In this document: one piece after another, positions 7,961 through 13,741 of the stretch | Position numbering within the stretch: position 1 is the first letter of the stretch | Layout of the letters: every line of letters starts with the position of its first letter | Source of the DNA: Thermoprotei archaeon | Lineage (GTDB): Archaea > Thermoproteota > Thermoprotei_A > Sulfolobales > NBVN01 | DNA: 15,885 nucleotides | Direction of reading: 5' to 3' | Assembly (NCBI GenBank): GCA_003661745.1 | Contig: QMWS01000007.1 | Coordinates: forward strand, 1 to 15,885 | Notes under the pieces: model-generated | The model's input: only the letters and a program-made list of their open reading frames with translations | Told to the model about the DNA's origin: nothing | Database searches by the model: none | Position numbers and translations under genes: made by a program

Positions 7961-9001
7961 ATGGGGAGGCGCTTTTGCGTACGATGCGGCTCTGAGGAGG
8001 GACCAGATAACCCCATAATAGATAGCTTATGCCCTAAGTGCTTTGTTAATGAGAGATCGATAATTAAGCTACCCAATACTATAAAAATAACTATCTGTCC
8101 AGTATGTGGATCTGTCTATTATAAGGGGTCTTGGATTAAACTCGGAGATGATCTAAGTGAAGTGCTTGAGTTCCTCATAAACAACTACTACTTGACGTCA
8201 GGAAGGGGTGTGATATACAATGGTTTTACAAATGTTAGCGTTAAAGTAACTAGTATTGAAGAGGGTAAGGCCTACCTCTCTATTGAAGGCACGTACGAGG
8301 GAGTCAGAATAAACCATGGGTATGTGGTAAATATTAGGATAGATAAGAGGTTATGTCCCAAGTGTACTAAGGTACGTGGAAGACACTTCGAAGCTATAGT
8401 TCAGATCAGGTCTGAAGTGCCGATAAGGCGTGAGGTAGTAGAAAGAGTTTCATTGGTACTCTCTAGAATGAAGGGATTGGAGGAAAACATAGTTGAGGTC
8501 AAGGAGTACAGGGATGGCGTTGATATTAAGCTACTGAGCCAGTCTGTAGCACGTCAGTTAGCTAACATTCTAAAGCGTGAGTTCGCCGCTAAGATCACTC
8601 AGACGTGGAAGGATTCAGGATACGTCAGTGGTAGGAAGCGCTCAAAGCTAACGATCTCTGTTAGGGTGCCAGGGCTGCTTGAAGGGGATATTGTTGAGGT
8701 TGATAATGTACTAGCTGTAGTTACTAGCGTAAAGCAAGGTAGGGTAGTCCTCAGGAGGCTTGATGACGGCGGGCAGCTAAGGCTTGATCAAAGCAGCTTG
8801 TGGGAGAGAAATGTTAAATTACTGACGCCTAAGGACTACGCGGTATTGAATGCTATTGTGCTGGGATATGAGGGAGGTAAAGCAGTAGTTCAAGCTGAAG
8901 AATCAGGGAATGTCTACTATATCGCAGCGCCTAAGCTATTCAAGCCGGGCACTGGAGTTAAGATATTGATTTATAAGGGAAGGACGTACCTAATGATATG
9001 A
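7961..9001 (+). CDS. nmd3: NMD3-family 50S/60S biogenesis protein
   Basis: Archaeal relative of eukaryotic Nmd3, the adapter that binds the joining face of pre-60S particles. Archaea have no nuclear export, so the role is probably in late 50S maturation or subunit joining. The N-terminal region carries the paired zinc-binding motifs CVRC (6-9), CPKC (24-27), CPVC (46-49) and CPKC (132-135). The rest resembles the following Nmd3 beta-rich region, which includes an eIF5A-like part. ATG 7961 is preferred over the GTG directly before it at 7958. It starts three bases after the DUF424 stop and the aIF1A gene begins 15 bases after it. The 346-residue length is normal for archaea. Confidence 0.93.
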   Translation: MGRRFCVRCGSEEGPDNPIIDSLCPKCFVNERSIIKLPNTIKITICPVCGSVYYKGSWIKLGDDLSEVLEFLINNYYLTSGRGVIYNGFTNVSVKVTSIEEGKAYLSIEGTYEGVRINHGYVVNIRIDKRLCPKCTKVRGRHFEAIVQIRSEVPIRREVVERVSLVLSRMKGLEENIVEVKEYRDGVDIKLLSQSVARQLANILKREFAAKITQTWKDSGYVSGRKRSKLTISVRVPGLLEGDIVEVDNVLAVVTSVKQGRVVLRRLDDGGQLRLDQSSLWERNVKLLTPKDYAVLNAIVLGYEGGKAVVQAEESGNVYYIAAPKLFKPGTGVKILIYKGRTYLMI

Positions 9002-9016
9002 AGGTGACGGTAGCAG

Positions 9017-9352
9017 ATGGGAAAGAAGAAAAAAAGAAAGGAAGAGGAGGACAGTGAGCTACTCCTTCCTACTGAGGAAGGACAGGTAATATGTGTAGTA
9101 ACTGAGATAATAGGTGCTAATTACATTAAAGTATTCTGTATGGATGGAAAGTCCAGAATGACTAGGATTCCAGGAAAATTGAGGAGGAGAATGTGGATTA
9201 ACCCTAAAGATGTTGTGCTAGTTGGAGTCTGGGAATTCAGAGATGACAGAGGAGACGTCCTATACAGGTACAGCAGAGAGGAGAAAAAGAAGTTAATAGA
9301 GCTTGGTTACCTAGACCCAAAGTTGCTTGAGTTTGAAGAGGGTGAGTTCTAA
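9017..9352 (+). CDS. Translation initiation factor aIF1A
   Basis: The archaeal counterpart of eIF1A and bacterial IF1, an OB-fold protein that occupies the A site of the small subunit during initiation. The 111 residues have a basic start (MGKKKKRK), the core with EEGQVICVVTEIIGANYIKV and RMTRIPGKLRRRMWI, then DVVLVGVWEFRDDRGDVLYRY, and an acidic helix and tail ending EFEEGEF. The length is standard. GGTGAC lies 7 to 12 bases before the ATG. The stop overlaps the likely start of the RIO1 gene in a TAATA junction. Confidence 0.97.
   Translation: MGKKKKRKEEEDSELLLPTEEGQVICVVTEIIGANYIKVFCMDGKSRMTRIPGKLRRRMWINPKDVVLVGVWEFRDDRGDVLYRYSREEKKKLIELGYLDPKLLEFEEGEF
9341..9346 (+). promoter_or_regulatory. 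Shine-Dalgarno site pointing at the AUA start of RIO1
   Basis: GGTGAG, preceded by GAG, lies inside the last codons of aIF1A and is spaced five bases from ATA 9352. No such site precedes GTG 9451. Confidence 0.5.
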
Positions 9353-10179
9353 TAGACGGTAAAAGTAAGGATGTAGATAAGATTCTGGATGAGTATTATA
9401 AAATCACTGGAAAAGAGCGGAGACTAGTCGATAAAGACCTTTTTGAAACTGTGGAGGAAGTATTTGATACGGCTACGGTAAAGACTATACTTAACCTCGT
9501 TAGGAAAAGGTACATCTACGAACTTAAGGGTGTTGTAAGTGCCGGTAAAGAGGCAAGAGTGTACTGGGGCACTGACTTTAGGGGTAATGATATAGCAGTT
9601 AAGATATACTTAACATCTACGGCAGAGTTTAGGAAAGGGCTTATAAAGTACTTGAGGGGTGACCCAAGATTTGATGGCAAAATTCCTAGATCGACAAGGA
9701 AACTAATGTGTCTCTGGGCGCGTAAGGAGTTCAGAAATTACTCGCTGATGAATGAAGCAGGTGTCTCTGTTCCTAAACCAATTACTCAGCTCGAGAACGT
9801 ACTTGTAATGGAGTTCATAGGTGAGAAAGGGAGAAGGGCACCGCTTCTTAAGGAAGTTGAGTTAAGTGATGAAGAATACTATGAAATATTTAAGAACTTA
9901 ATTATGGACGTGAGGAAGATGTACCGGGTAGCAGGTCTAGTACATGGTGACCTAAGTGAATATAATGTAATGATATGGAGAGGTAGGCATTACATAATTG
10001 ATGTGAGTCAGGCGGTGAAGGTTACGCATCCTAACGCTCACGAATTCTTAGTCAGAGACTTAAGAAATATCAGAAGATTTTTCGCAGATGAGATAGGTCT
10101 TGATATACCTTCATTAGGGGAGCTCTATAATTACGTTATCGGCGACACAGATAGCTTAGCGGGTATCGATGAGTTATAA
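9352..10179 (+). CDS. rio1: RIO1-type serine/threonine kinase, probable AUA start
   Basis: Atypical kinase/ATPase needed for late small-subunit maturation in eukaryotes. Key parts (numbered from 9352): a flexible nucleotide loop GVVSAGKEARVY near 61-72; the ATP Lys84 in AVKIY; the RIO-specific TSTAEFRKG loop; the hinge VLVMEFIGE; catalytic Asp200 in HGDLSEYN; and metal-binding Asp217 in IIDVSQAV. The first normal start codon in frame is GTG 9451, but the frame upstream stays open and codes for KDVDKILDEYY and DKDLFETVEEVFD. That matches the N-terminal helix region present in other archaeal RIO1 proteins. No ATG, GTG or TTG lies in that stretch. ATA at 9352 overlaps the aIF1A stop and sits five bases after GGTGAG, so it is the best start. 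The minimal form is 9451-10179. Confidence 0.93.
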   Translation: MDGKSKDVDKILDEYYKITGKERRLVDKDLFETVEEVFDTATVKTILNLVRKRYIYELKGVVSAGKEARVYWGTDFRGNDIAVKIYLTSTAEFRKGLIKYLRGDPRFDGKIPRSTRKLMCLWARKEFRNYSLMNEAGVSVPKPITQLENVLVMEFIGEKGRRAPLLKEVELSDEEYYEIFKNLIMDVRKMYRVAGLVHGDLSEYNVMIWRGRHYIIDVSQAVKVTHPNAHEFLVRDLRNIRRFFADEIGLDIPSLGELYNYVIGDTDSLAGIDEL

Positions 10180-10184
10180 CTTAA
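10174..10184 (+). promoter_or_regulatory. Possible TATA box for the Dim2 gene
   Basis: TATAACTTAAT overlaps the end of the RIO1 gene and is 27 to 37 bases before ATG 10211, so a leaderless Dim2 transcript could begin there in addition to operon read-through. Confidence 0.35.
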
Positions 10185-10210
10185 TTATCTCTTTACAACT
10201 TAATCTAGAT

Positions 10211-10837
10211 ATGAGAGTGTTCGAGATGGGAGAAGACTTTAAACATCCAGCAGTGACCCCAGGTATGACTAGACTCTACGTTAGGGTACCCCTAGATAGG
10301 GTCGGTGCACTAATAGGGGAAAAAGGTAGTGTACTAAAGGAACTCGAGAAGCGAATGGGTGTTAAAGTAGTTGTTGACAGTAGTAATGGTACCATAATAA
10401 TAGAGCCTCTCTCACCTACTACACCAGTGTACAATCTACTTAAGACAAAGGACTTCATCAGGGCAGTAGGAGCAGGCTTCTCACCTGATAGGGCTTGGAG
10501 AGTGCTTGAGGAAGATCAGGTATTGATAATAATAGACCTTAAGGAGGTAATTGGTGACTCACCTAATCACTTAACGAGAGTTAAAGGTAGGATAATAGGT
10601 GAGGGAGGTAAGGCTAGAAAGAATATTGAGTCAATGACTGGCACCTACATAAACATATATGATGATATTGTTGCGATAATAGGTGATTATGAGTCAGCTC
10701 AAGTAGCTAGAGAAGCTATAGAGATGCTTATACAGGGAAGGCAGCACTCAACGGTTTATAGGTACCTAGATAGGGTTATGAGAGAAATAAAGAGGAGAAG
10801 AATGAGCGACTTATGGCTAAAGGAATTCAAGCCTTAA
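10211..10837 (+). CDS. Dim2/Pno1-like KH-domain RNA-binding protein
   Basis: Archaeal relative of Dim2 (Pno1/Krr1 group), which binds the 3' end of small-subunit rRNA and works with the Nob1 nuclease and RIO kinases. Two KH domains are seen. The first runs from RLYVRVPLDRVGALIGEKG (GxxG at 36-39). The second runs from RVKGRIIGEGGKARKNIESM (GEGG at 130-133). The tail is basic (REIKRRRMSDLW). ATG 10211 is preferred because the longer option at 10169 adds a hydrophobic stretch atypical of the family and no ribosome site precedes it; ATG 10226 is also possible. It directly follows RIO1, as expected for partners in 30S maturation. Confidence 0.93.
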   Translation: MRVFEMGEDFKHPAVTPGMTRLYVRVPLDRVGALIGEKGSVLKELEKRMGVKVVVDSSNGTIIIEPLSPTTPVYNLLKTKDFIRAVGAGFSPDRAWRVLEEDQVLIIIDLKEVIGDSPNHLTRVKGRIIGEGGKARKNIESMTGTYINIYDDIVAIIGDYESAQVAREAIEMLIQGRQHSTVYRYLDRVMREIKRRRMSDLWLKEFKP

Positions 10838-10848
10838 TGCCCTAATTG

Positions 10849-10872
10849 AAGCTTCGAAATCTTCGTAAGCTT
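10849..10872 (+). terminator. Hairpin after the Dim2 gene
   Basis: AAGCTTCGAA and TTCG-T-AAGCTT can pair into a ten-bp stem with a bulged T and a three-base loop, starting 12 bases after the Dim2 stop. It could mark or protect the 3' end of the long operon. There is no T-run after it, so a terminator role is only possible. Confidence 0.35.
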
Positions 10873-10931
10873 AGTCTTAGACCGGGACACCAGCTGAAAT
10901 AAGTTAAGCACTGAGCATAGAGACTTATTAA

Positions 10932-10940
10932 TTTTAAATA
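10932..10940 (+). promoter_or_regulatory. TATA box of the plus-strand box C/D sRNA
   Basis: TTTTAAATA is centred 34 bases before box C, which puts the expected start of transcription a few bases before box C. This fits an independently transcribed small RNA. Confidence 0.5.
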
Positions 10941-10963
10941 AATCCTCTTAAGTGGTTAAGATA

Positions 10964-11021
10964 AGTACAGTGATGAATAATGCTCCTGACTTAATGATGA
11001 GGGGCCAAAGCTCTGAGCCAT
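10964..11021 (+). ncRNA. Box C/D guide sRNA (plus strand)
   Basis: All four boxes are present in order: box C GTGATGA (10970-10976), box D' CTGA (10986-10989), box C' ATGATGA (10994-11000) and box D CTGA (11013-11016). The D'-to-C' spacer is four bases, typical for archaeal dual guides. The D guide is GGGGCCAAAGCT (12 bases, 11001-11012) and the D' guide is ATAATGCTC (9 bases, 10977-10985). Such RNAs assemble with L7Ae, Nop5 and fibrillarin and direct 2'-O-methylation of the base paired five positions before box D or D'. A target would contain AGCTTTGGCCCC or GAGCATTAT; none is in the tRNAs of this window. A TATA box stands at the right distance. Exact ends are estimated. Confidence 0.82.
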
Positions 11022-11161
11022 TATTCTTGCGTTCATCCGTAGTATGCGTAAGTTACTGTGCCTATGCTGATAAACTCAGGTATGCTGCTTGGTGAATTGA
11101 AGAAGAAGTTAGGAGCCCTGACCATTGTTGTGGTGGGCCCGGGGGGATTTGAACCCCCGAC

Positions 11162-11208
11162 CTACGGGTCTCTCTTCTATCATCCCTCCGAGGTCTTTAG
11201 ACCCGTAG
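11162..11208. repeat. 10-bp inverted repeat across the tRNA-Trp 3' splice site
   Basis: CTACGGGTCT at 11162-11171 and AGACCCGTAG at 11199-11208 are perfect reverse complements separated by 27 bases. On the tRNA strand one arm is inside intron 2. The other covers the last two intron bases, A38, the 3' anticodon stem and the first two variable-loop bases. Confidence 0.85.
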
Positions 11209-11213
11209 CAGGA
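11170..11213 (-). other. tRNA-Trp intron 2 (after position 37), 44 bases
   Basis: The intron lies between CTCCAG and ACCCGT. With the canonical 37/38 cut, the central helix pairs C32, T33 and C34 with the intron's GAG but leaves a C-A mismatch, so the motif is slightly relaxed. Cuts one or two bases earlier would give the same mature tRNA. The intron holds one arm of a ten-bp inverted repeat whose other arm runs across the 3' splice site. Confidence 0.78.
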
Positions 11214-11220
11214 CTGGAGC

Positions 11221-11235
11221 CTCGGCTTTAGAGAT
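11221..11235 (-). other. tRNA-Trp intron 1 (after position 30), 15 bases
   Basis: The intron is ATCTCTAAAGCCGAG on the minus strand. It forms a textbook bulge-helix-bulge: outer helix G22-A23-G24 with C32-T33-C34, a four-bp central helix CGGC (25-28) with GCCG of the intron, bulge GGA cut after the second G, and bulge AGG cut before G31. This fixes the splice position at 30/31 rather than 29/30. Confidence 0.88.
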
Positions 11236-11315
11236 CCGCCGCTCTGCCTGGCTGAGCTACGGGCCCACCATATTTCATCCTGGCACTGTAGTCAGGTAAT
11301 AGGTAACAAGAGGGG

Positions 11316-11328
11316 ATTTAACTTTTTA
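11316..11328 (+). promoter_or_regulatory. TATA-like region of the small zinc-ribbon gene
   Basis: ATTTAACTTTTTA lies about 45 bases before ATG 11368, leaving a leader of roughly 20 bases that contains a GAGGT ribosome site. Confidence 0.4.
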
Positions 11329-11367
11329 CGTCAATGCGTATATTTGTATGTGAATGAGGTAGCAGGT

Positions 11368-11553
11368 ATGACGGTTTGGAAACTGCGGTGTACTATATGC
11401 AAAACTGAGTGGATACTTAAGGTTAGCTACAATATTTCGGACTTCAAGAGGATATACCACTACTGTAAGGTATGTAAGAGGAACACATATCATGAAATAA
11501 TAGGTAAGGTTGAGGATAGCGAGGAGACTGCAGCATCCGAAAAACACGAATAA
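11368..11553 (+). CDS. Small zinc-ribbon protein of unknown function
   Basis: A 61-residue protein that I do not recognise as a named family. Two CxxC knuckles, C8/C11 (RCTICKTEW) and C33/C36 (YHYCKVCKRN), separated by 21 residues, suggest a one-zinc ribbon. Between them is a mixed strand/helix region (WILKVSYNISDFKRI). The last 17 residues are acidic and probably disordered. ATG 11368 is chosen because GAGGT (11356-11360) precedes it by seven bases; TTG 11344 and GTG 11350 are poorer. The fold and size resemble small ribosomal or RNA polymerase zinc proteins, but no role is claimed. A minus-strand box C/D sRNA ends at its stop codon. Confidence 0.72.
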   Translation: MTVWKLRCTICKTEWILKVSYNISDFKRIYHYCKVCKRNTYHEIIGKVEDSEETAASEKHE

Positions 11554-11609
11554 GTCAGAGGAGGTTCATATCGTCATTTATCCGTGCCGGCAACGTTCAT
11601 CATCCATAA
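11549..11609 (-). ncRNA. Box C/D guide sRNA (minus strand)
   Basis: Read on the minus strand: box C ATGATGA (11597-11603), a 12-base guide ACGTTGCCGGCA (11585-11596), a degenerate box D' CGGA (11581-11584), a three-base spacer, box C' ATGACGA (11571-11577), a 12-base guide TATGAACCTCCT (11559-11570), and box D CTGA (11555-11558). The spacing of 12 and 12 with a three-base D'-C' gap is the standard archaeal dual-guide layout, which makes chance unlikely even with one weak box. Targets would contain AGGAGGTTCATA or TGCCGGCAACGT. It is convergent with the small zinc-ribbon gene and its 3' end overlaps that stop codon. A TATA-like TTTATTAGC lies upstream. Confidence 0.75.
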
Positions 11610-11625
11610 CTACAGTGCATTGTTA

Positions 11626-11634
11626 GCTAATAAA
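11626..11634 (-). promoter_or_regulatory. TATA-like box of the minus-strand sRNA
   Basis: TTTATTAGC on the minus strand is centred about 27 bases before box C, consistent with transcription starting just before the sRNA. Confidence 0.4.
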
Positions 11635-11679
11635 CTGAGGTTCTCCAGAATAAGATTACCAAATTAAGTTAATTGAAGG

Positions 11680-13551
11680 CTATGTCTTCTTTTGTTCTGT
11701 TAATTCCCTTAAATAGTGAAGTGTTGGTCTTCGGCTTAAGTGAGTCGGTAGCGCTGAGTCCACCTGCGGATAGTCACACAGTTCATTCTTTATTATTGTG
11801 ATCAGCTCCTCAATACTCATCGACTTCTGTATACCGGTAGCCCTAATCCTTACATTAATGGTATTAGTGTCCTTCTCCCTCTTGCCGACTACGATAATGT
11901 ATGGTATCCACTCTATTCCAGCATCCCTAATTTTCTTGCCGAGGCTGAGGTCCCTATCATCTAGGTCGGCTCTTATTCCTGCCTCGAGCAGCTTACTGAG
12001 AACCTTCTCGGCATACTCGATGAATTGGGAACTCACTGGGATAACCCTAGCCTGTATGGGAGCCAGCCAGGTAGGTATGACTGGCACTTTCCCAGCTTTT
12101 TCATCTTGTACTGCCTTATCCAGCACAGCGTATATGTATCGCTCAACCGAGCCTATTATTGCGGTATGTATTATTACGGGATATCTCTCCTTGCCTTCTT
12201 CATCAATGTACTTGATACCGAATCTCTCGGCATTGCCTATATCTATCTGGAGAGTGGCTATTTCTCTTGGGCGCTTCAATTCATCTATTATGTTATACTC
12301 TACGTTCAGTACCCAATAATATATTCCTGGCGGGTGAATCACGGCTAGTACTGGCTTGCCTTCTCTCTTAACTAGCTCAACTATGTAATCTCTATTGCTA
12401 TCAAAGAAGTCTCGGGTTATATTGTATATCGACACGTAGTCCCTGCCTAGCTTCCTTATCTCCTCAAAGATCTTTTCTTGAACCTTAAACGCTAAGGACT
12501 TAGCTTCCTCTAAGTCTTTAGCGAATATGTGGAGATCAGGCATGTAGAACTTTCTTAACCTAAAGCACAGCAGAGTCTCCCCCGTCTGCTCGTACCTGTA
12601 GCTGTCAGCTAGCTCGAAGGCAGCAAAAGGTAGCTCTCGGTAACTTATTATCCAGTCCTTAATCATAGCAAATTGCTGGTGGCATGCAGCGTACCTCAGC
12701 ACTAGCTTTTCGTTATCTGAAGTTAACTCGTAGAGTCTATCACCGAACAGCTCAGCGTGCTCCTTGACAGGCCTGAACTTTAGGTTGAACATGTTTGTGC
12801 CTTTAACCCTAAATATTGGTATGTCCAATGACTTAGCCACCCGCCACGAGTATTCCATGACAGCCTCCATCATTACCGTTGCGTGCGGCCCATATCTCAT
12901 GTGTCCCGCATCAGACATGGGTTCCCATTCGAATCCAAACTTCTTGCAGACCTCAACTATCCTAGGCTTTCCACCAGTCAATTCTTTCTTGAATACTTCC
13001 TTCTCAACAAGAATTCTTAGCTCCTCCTCCTCACTACTGAACTTATATTCTTTAGGGTCTATCACATCTCCTTCGGGTGTTATTATGAAGTACTCCCTAG
13101 GCAGGACTCTCCTCGCCTTAGCTAGCTCTGGTTTGTACTCGCGTGATAGCTCAGAGAGAGGATGACCAATGCATTTTATCGTAAATGACTTATACCACCC
13201 AAAAGGAGCTCTAACTACCTTGATCTCTTTCCTCTTAAGGGAATTCTCAAGTAGCTTAAGTACCTCTATGGCTTCGGGTGGGCTAGCTAATTTCTTAGAT
13301 AAGTGCGCGTATGGGTAGAGCGTCACTGAATCTGCCCTAACTTTCCTAGCTATGTCAGCAATGTCCGTACTTACAGTCTCTATGAATTCCTCACCGCCTT
13401 TTAGGTCTCCTTCCTCTACCGTAGTAAATACTACTAACGTATTAGTTAATGTCAGGTGCTCTATAGCCTCTTCAAGTGGTTCAGCTTCCTCTACGGCCTT
13501 TTCTCGCGCCTTGAATTCGAATGTCTCAGCGTGGATTAGGAGTAGCCGCAA
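11680..13551 (-). CDS. thrS: Threonyl-tRNA synthetase with archaeal editing domain
   Basis: Charges tRNA-Thr and removes mischarged Ser. Residues 1 to about 140 are the archaeal editing domain related to D-aminoacyl-tRNA deacylase, with YPYAHLS (79-85) and the catalytic region APFGWYKSFTIKCIGHPLSE with Lys121. The class II core follows: zinc ligands C290, H341 and H462, motif 2 Arg319 in SYRYEQTGE, and motif 3 Arg471 in GSVER. The C-terminal anticodon-binding domain includes DDRDLSLGKKIRDAGIEWIPYIIVVG. At 623 residues it is the undivided form, whereas some crenarchaea carry separate catalytic and editing proteins. The start is TTG 13551, at the conserved MRLLLIHAE. A TATA box 20 to 30 bases before it implies a leaderless mRNA. 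Confidence 0.97.
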   Translation of the reverse strand: MRLLLIHAETFEFKAREKAVEEAEPLEEAIEHLTLTNTLVVFTTVEEGDLKGGEEFIETVSTDIADIARKVRADSVTLYPYAHLSKKLASPPEAIEVLKLLENSLKRKEIKVVRAPFGWYKSFTIKCIGHPLSELSREYKPELAKARRVLPREYFIITPEGDVIDPKEYKFSSEEEELRILVEKEVFKKELTGGKPRIVEVCKKFGFEWEPMSDAGHMRYGPHATVMMEAVMEYSWRVAKSLDIPIFRVKGTNMFNLKFRPVKEHAELFGDRLYELTSDNEKLVLRYAACHQQFAMIKDWIISYRELPFAAFELADSYRYEQTGETLLCFRLRKFYMPDLHIFAKDLEEAKSLAFKVQEKIFEEIRKLGRDYVSIYNITRDFFDSNRDYIVELVKREGKPVLAVIHPPGIYYWVLNVEYNIIDELKRPREIATLQIDIGNAERFGIKYIDEEGKERYPVIIHTAIIGSVERYIYAVLDKAVQDEKAGKVPVIPTWLAPIQARVIPVSSQFIEYAEKVLSKLLEAGIRADLDDRDLSLGKKIRDAGIEWIPYIIVVGKREKDTNTINVRIRATGIQKSMSIEELITIIKNELCDYPQVDSALPTHLSRRPTLHYLRELTEQKKT

Positions 13552-13570
13552 ATTTAGGGCACCTAAAAAC

Positions 13571-13580
13571 CTTAAAATAG
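13571..13580 (-). promoter_or_regulatory. TATA box of thrS
   Basis: On the minus strand CTATTTTAAG is centred about 25 bases before TTG 13551. The transcript would begin at or within a few bases of the start codon. Confidence 0.55.
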
Positions 13581-13627
13581 CGGGTATTTTTAATGTTTGT
13601 CTTTGTTTAATAATGACGTAGTGTATG

Positions 13628-13687
13628 CGAAGTATTGCGGTAATTCACGCATCATACGGTTCTTATCTTAAAATACTTCGTAAGAAC
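13628..13687. ncRNA. Possible pseudoknot-forming RNA or paired DNA element
   Basis: CGAAGTATT (13628-13636) pairs with AATACTTCG (13672-13680). GTTCTTA in the loop (13659-13665) pairs with TAAGAAC (13681-13687), directly after the first stem. The order is that of an H-type pseudoknot and holds on either strand. A further four-bp stem, TGCG/CGCA, fits in the first loop. The element lies between the divergent thrS and radA promoters and outside both. The palindromic TATA-like GTTTAAAC at 13709-13716 could start a minus-strand transcript near 13687. No known RNA family was recognised, and this could instead be a protein-binding site or chance. Confidence 0.35.
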
Positions 13688-13708
13688 GTTATCAAAACTT
13701 AATAGCTT

Positions 13709-13716
13709 GTTTAAAC
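13709..13716 (+). promoter_or_regulatory. TATA box of radA
   Basis: GTTTAAAC is centred 29 bases before the radA ATG, fitting a leaderless or very short-leader transcript. The same eight bases occur as the TATA box of the HIT gene. Confidence 0.55.
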
Positions 13717-13741
13717 TCCCTTATGTTGGGATGATAGGATA

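Larger units (their letters stand above)
11134..11266 (-). tRNA. tRNA-Trp (anticodon CCA) with two introns
   Basis: On the minus strand, acceptor GGGCCCG pairs with CGGGCCC, the D arm is GCTC/GAGC, the T arm is GGGGG-TTCAAAT-CCCCC, the discriminator is A at 11134, and CCA is encoded at 11131-11133. Without introns the anticodon arm does not form. Removing 11221-11235 and 11170-11213 gives stem GCGGG/CCCGT with loop CTCCAGA, anticodon CCA, and a 74-base mature tRNA. Exons on the plus coordinates are 11236-11266, 11214-11220 and 11134-11169. Position 30/31 and 37/38 introns are known for crenarchaeal tRNAs. The centre exon is only seven bases long. Confidence 0.92.

Noticed and set aside
11170..11213. 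Box C/D guide inside tRNA-Trp intron 2, as in some euryarchaea
   Set aside because: GATGATA only partly matches box C and there is no properly placed CTGA; the intron is also too short for a dual guide.
11214..11250. Reading tRNA-Trp without intron 1, which gives apparent anticodons such as TCT or CTA
   Set aside because: The anticodon stem then does not pair with CCCGT on the 3' side. Only removal of 11221-11235 restores a full stem and the conserved loop.
11326..11547. Minus-strand frame opposite the zinc-ribbon gene
   Set aside because: No ribosome site or family features, and it overlaps a better supported gene with paired cysteines.
11798..12348. Open frames opposite the thrS gene, up to 173 codons
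   Set aside because: They lie wholly within the thrS coding strand's complement, have odd composition and no family match, so they are shadows.
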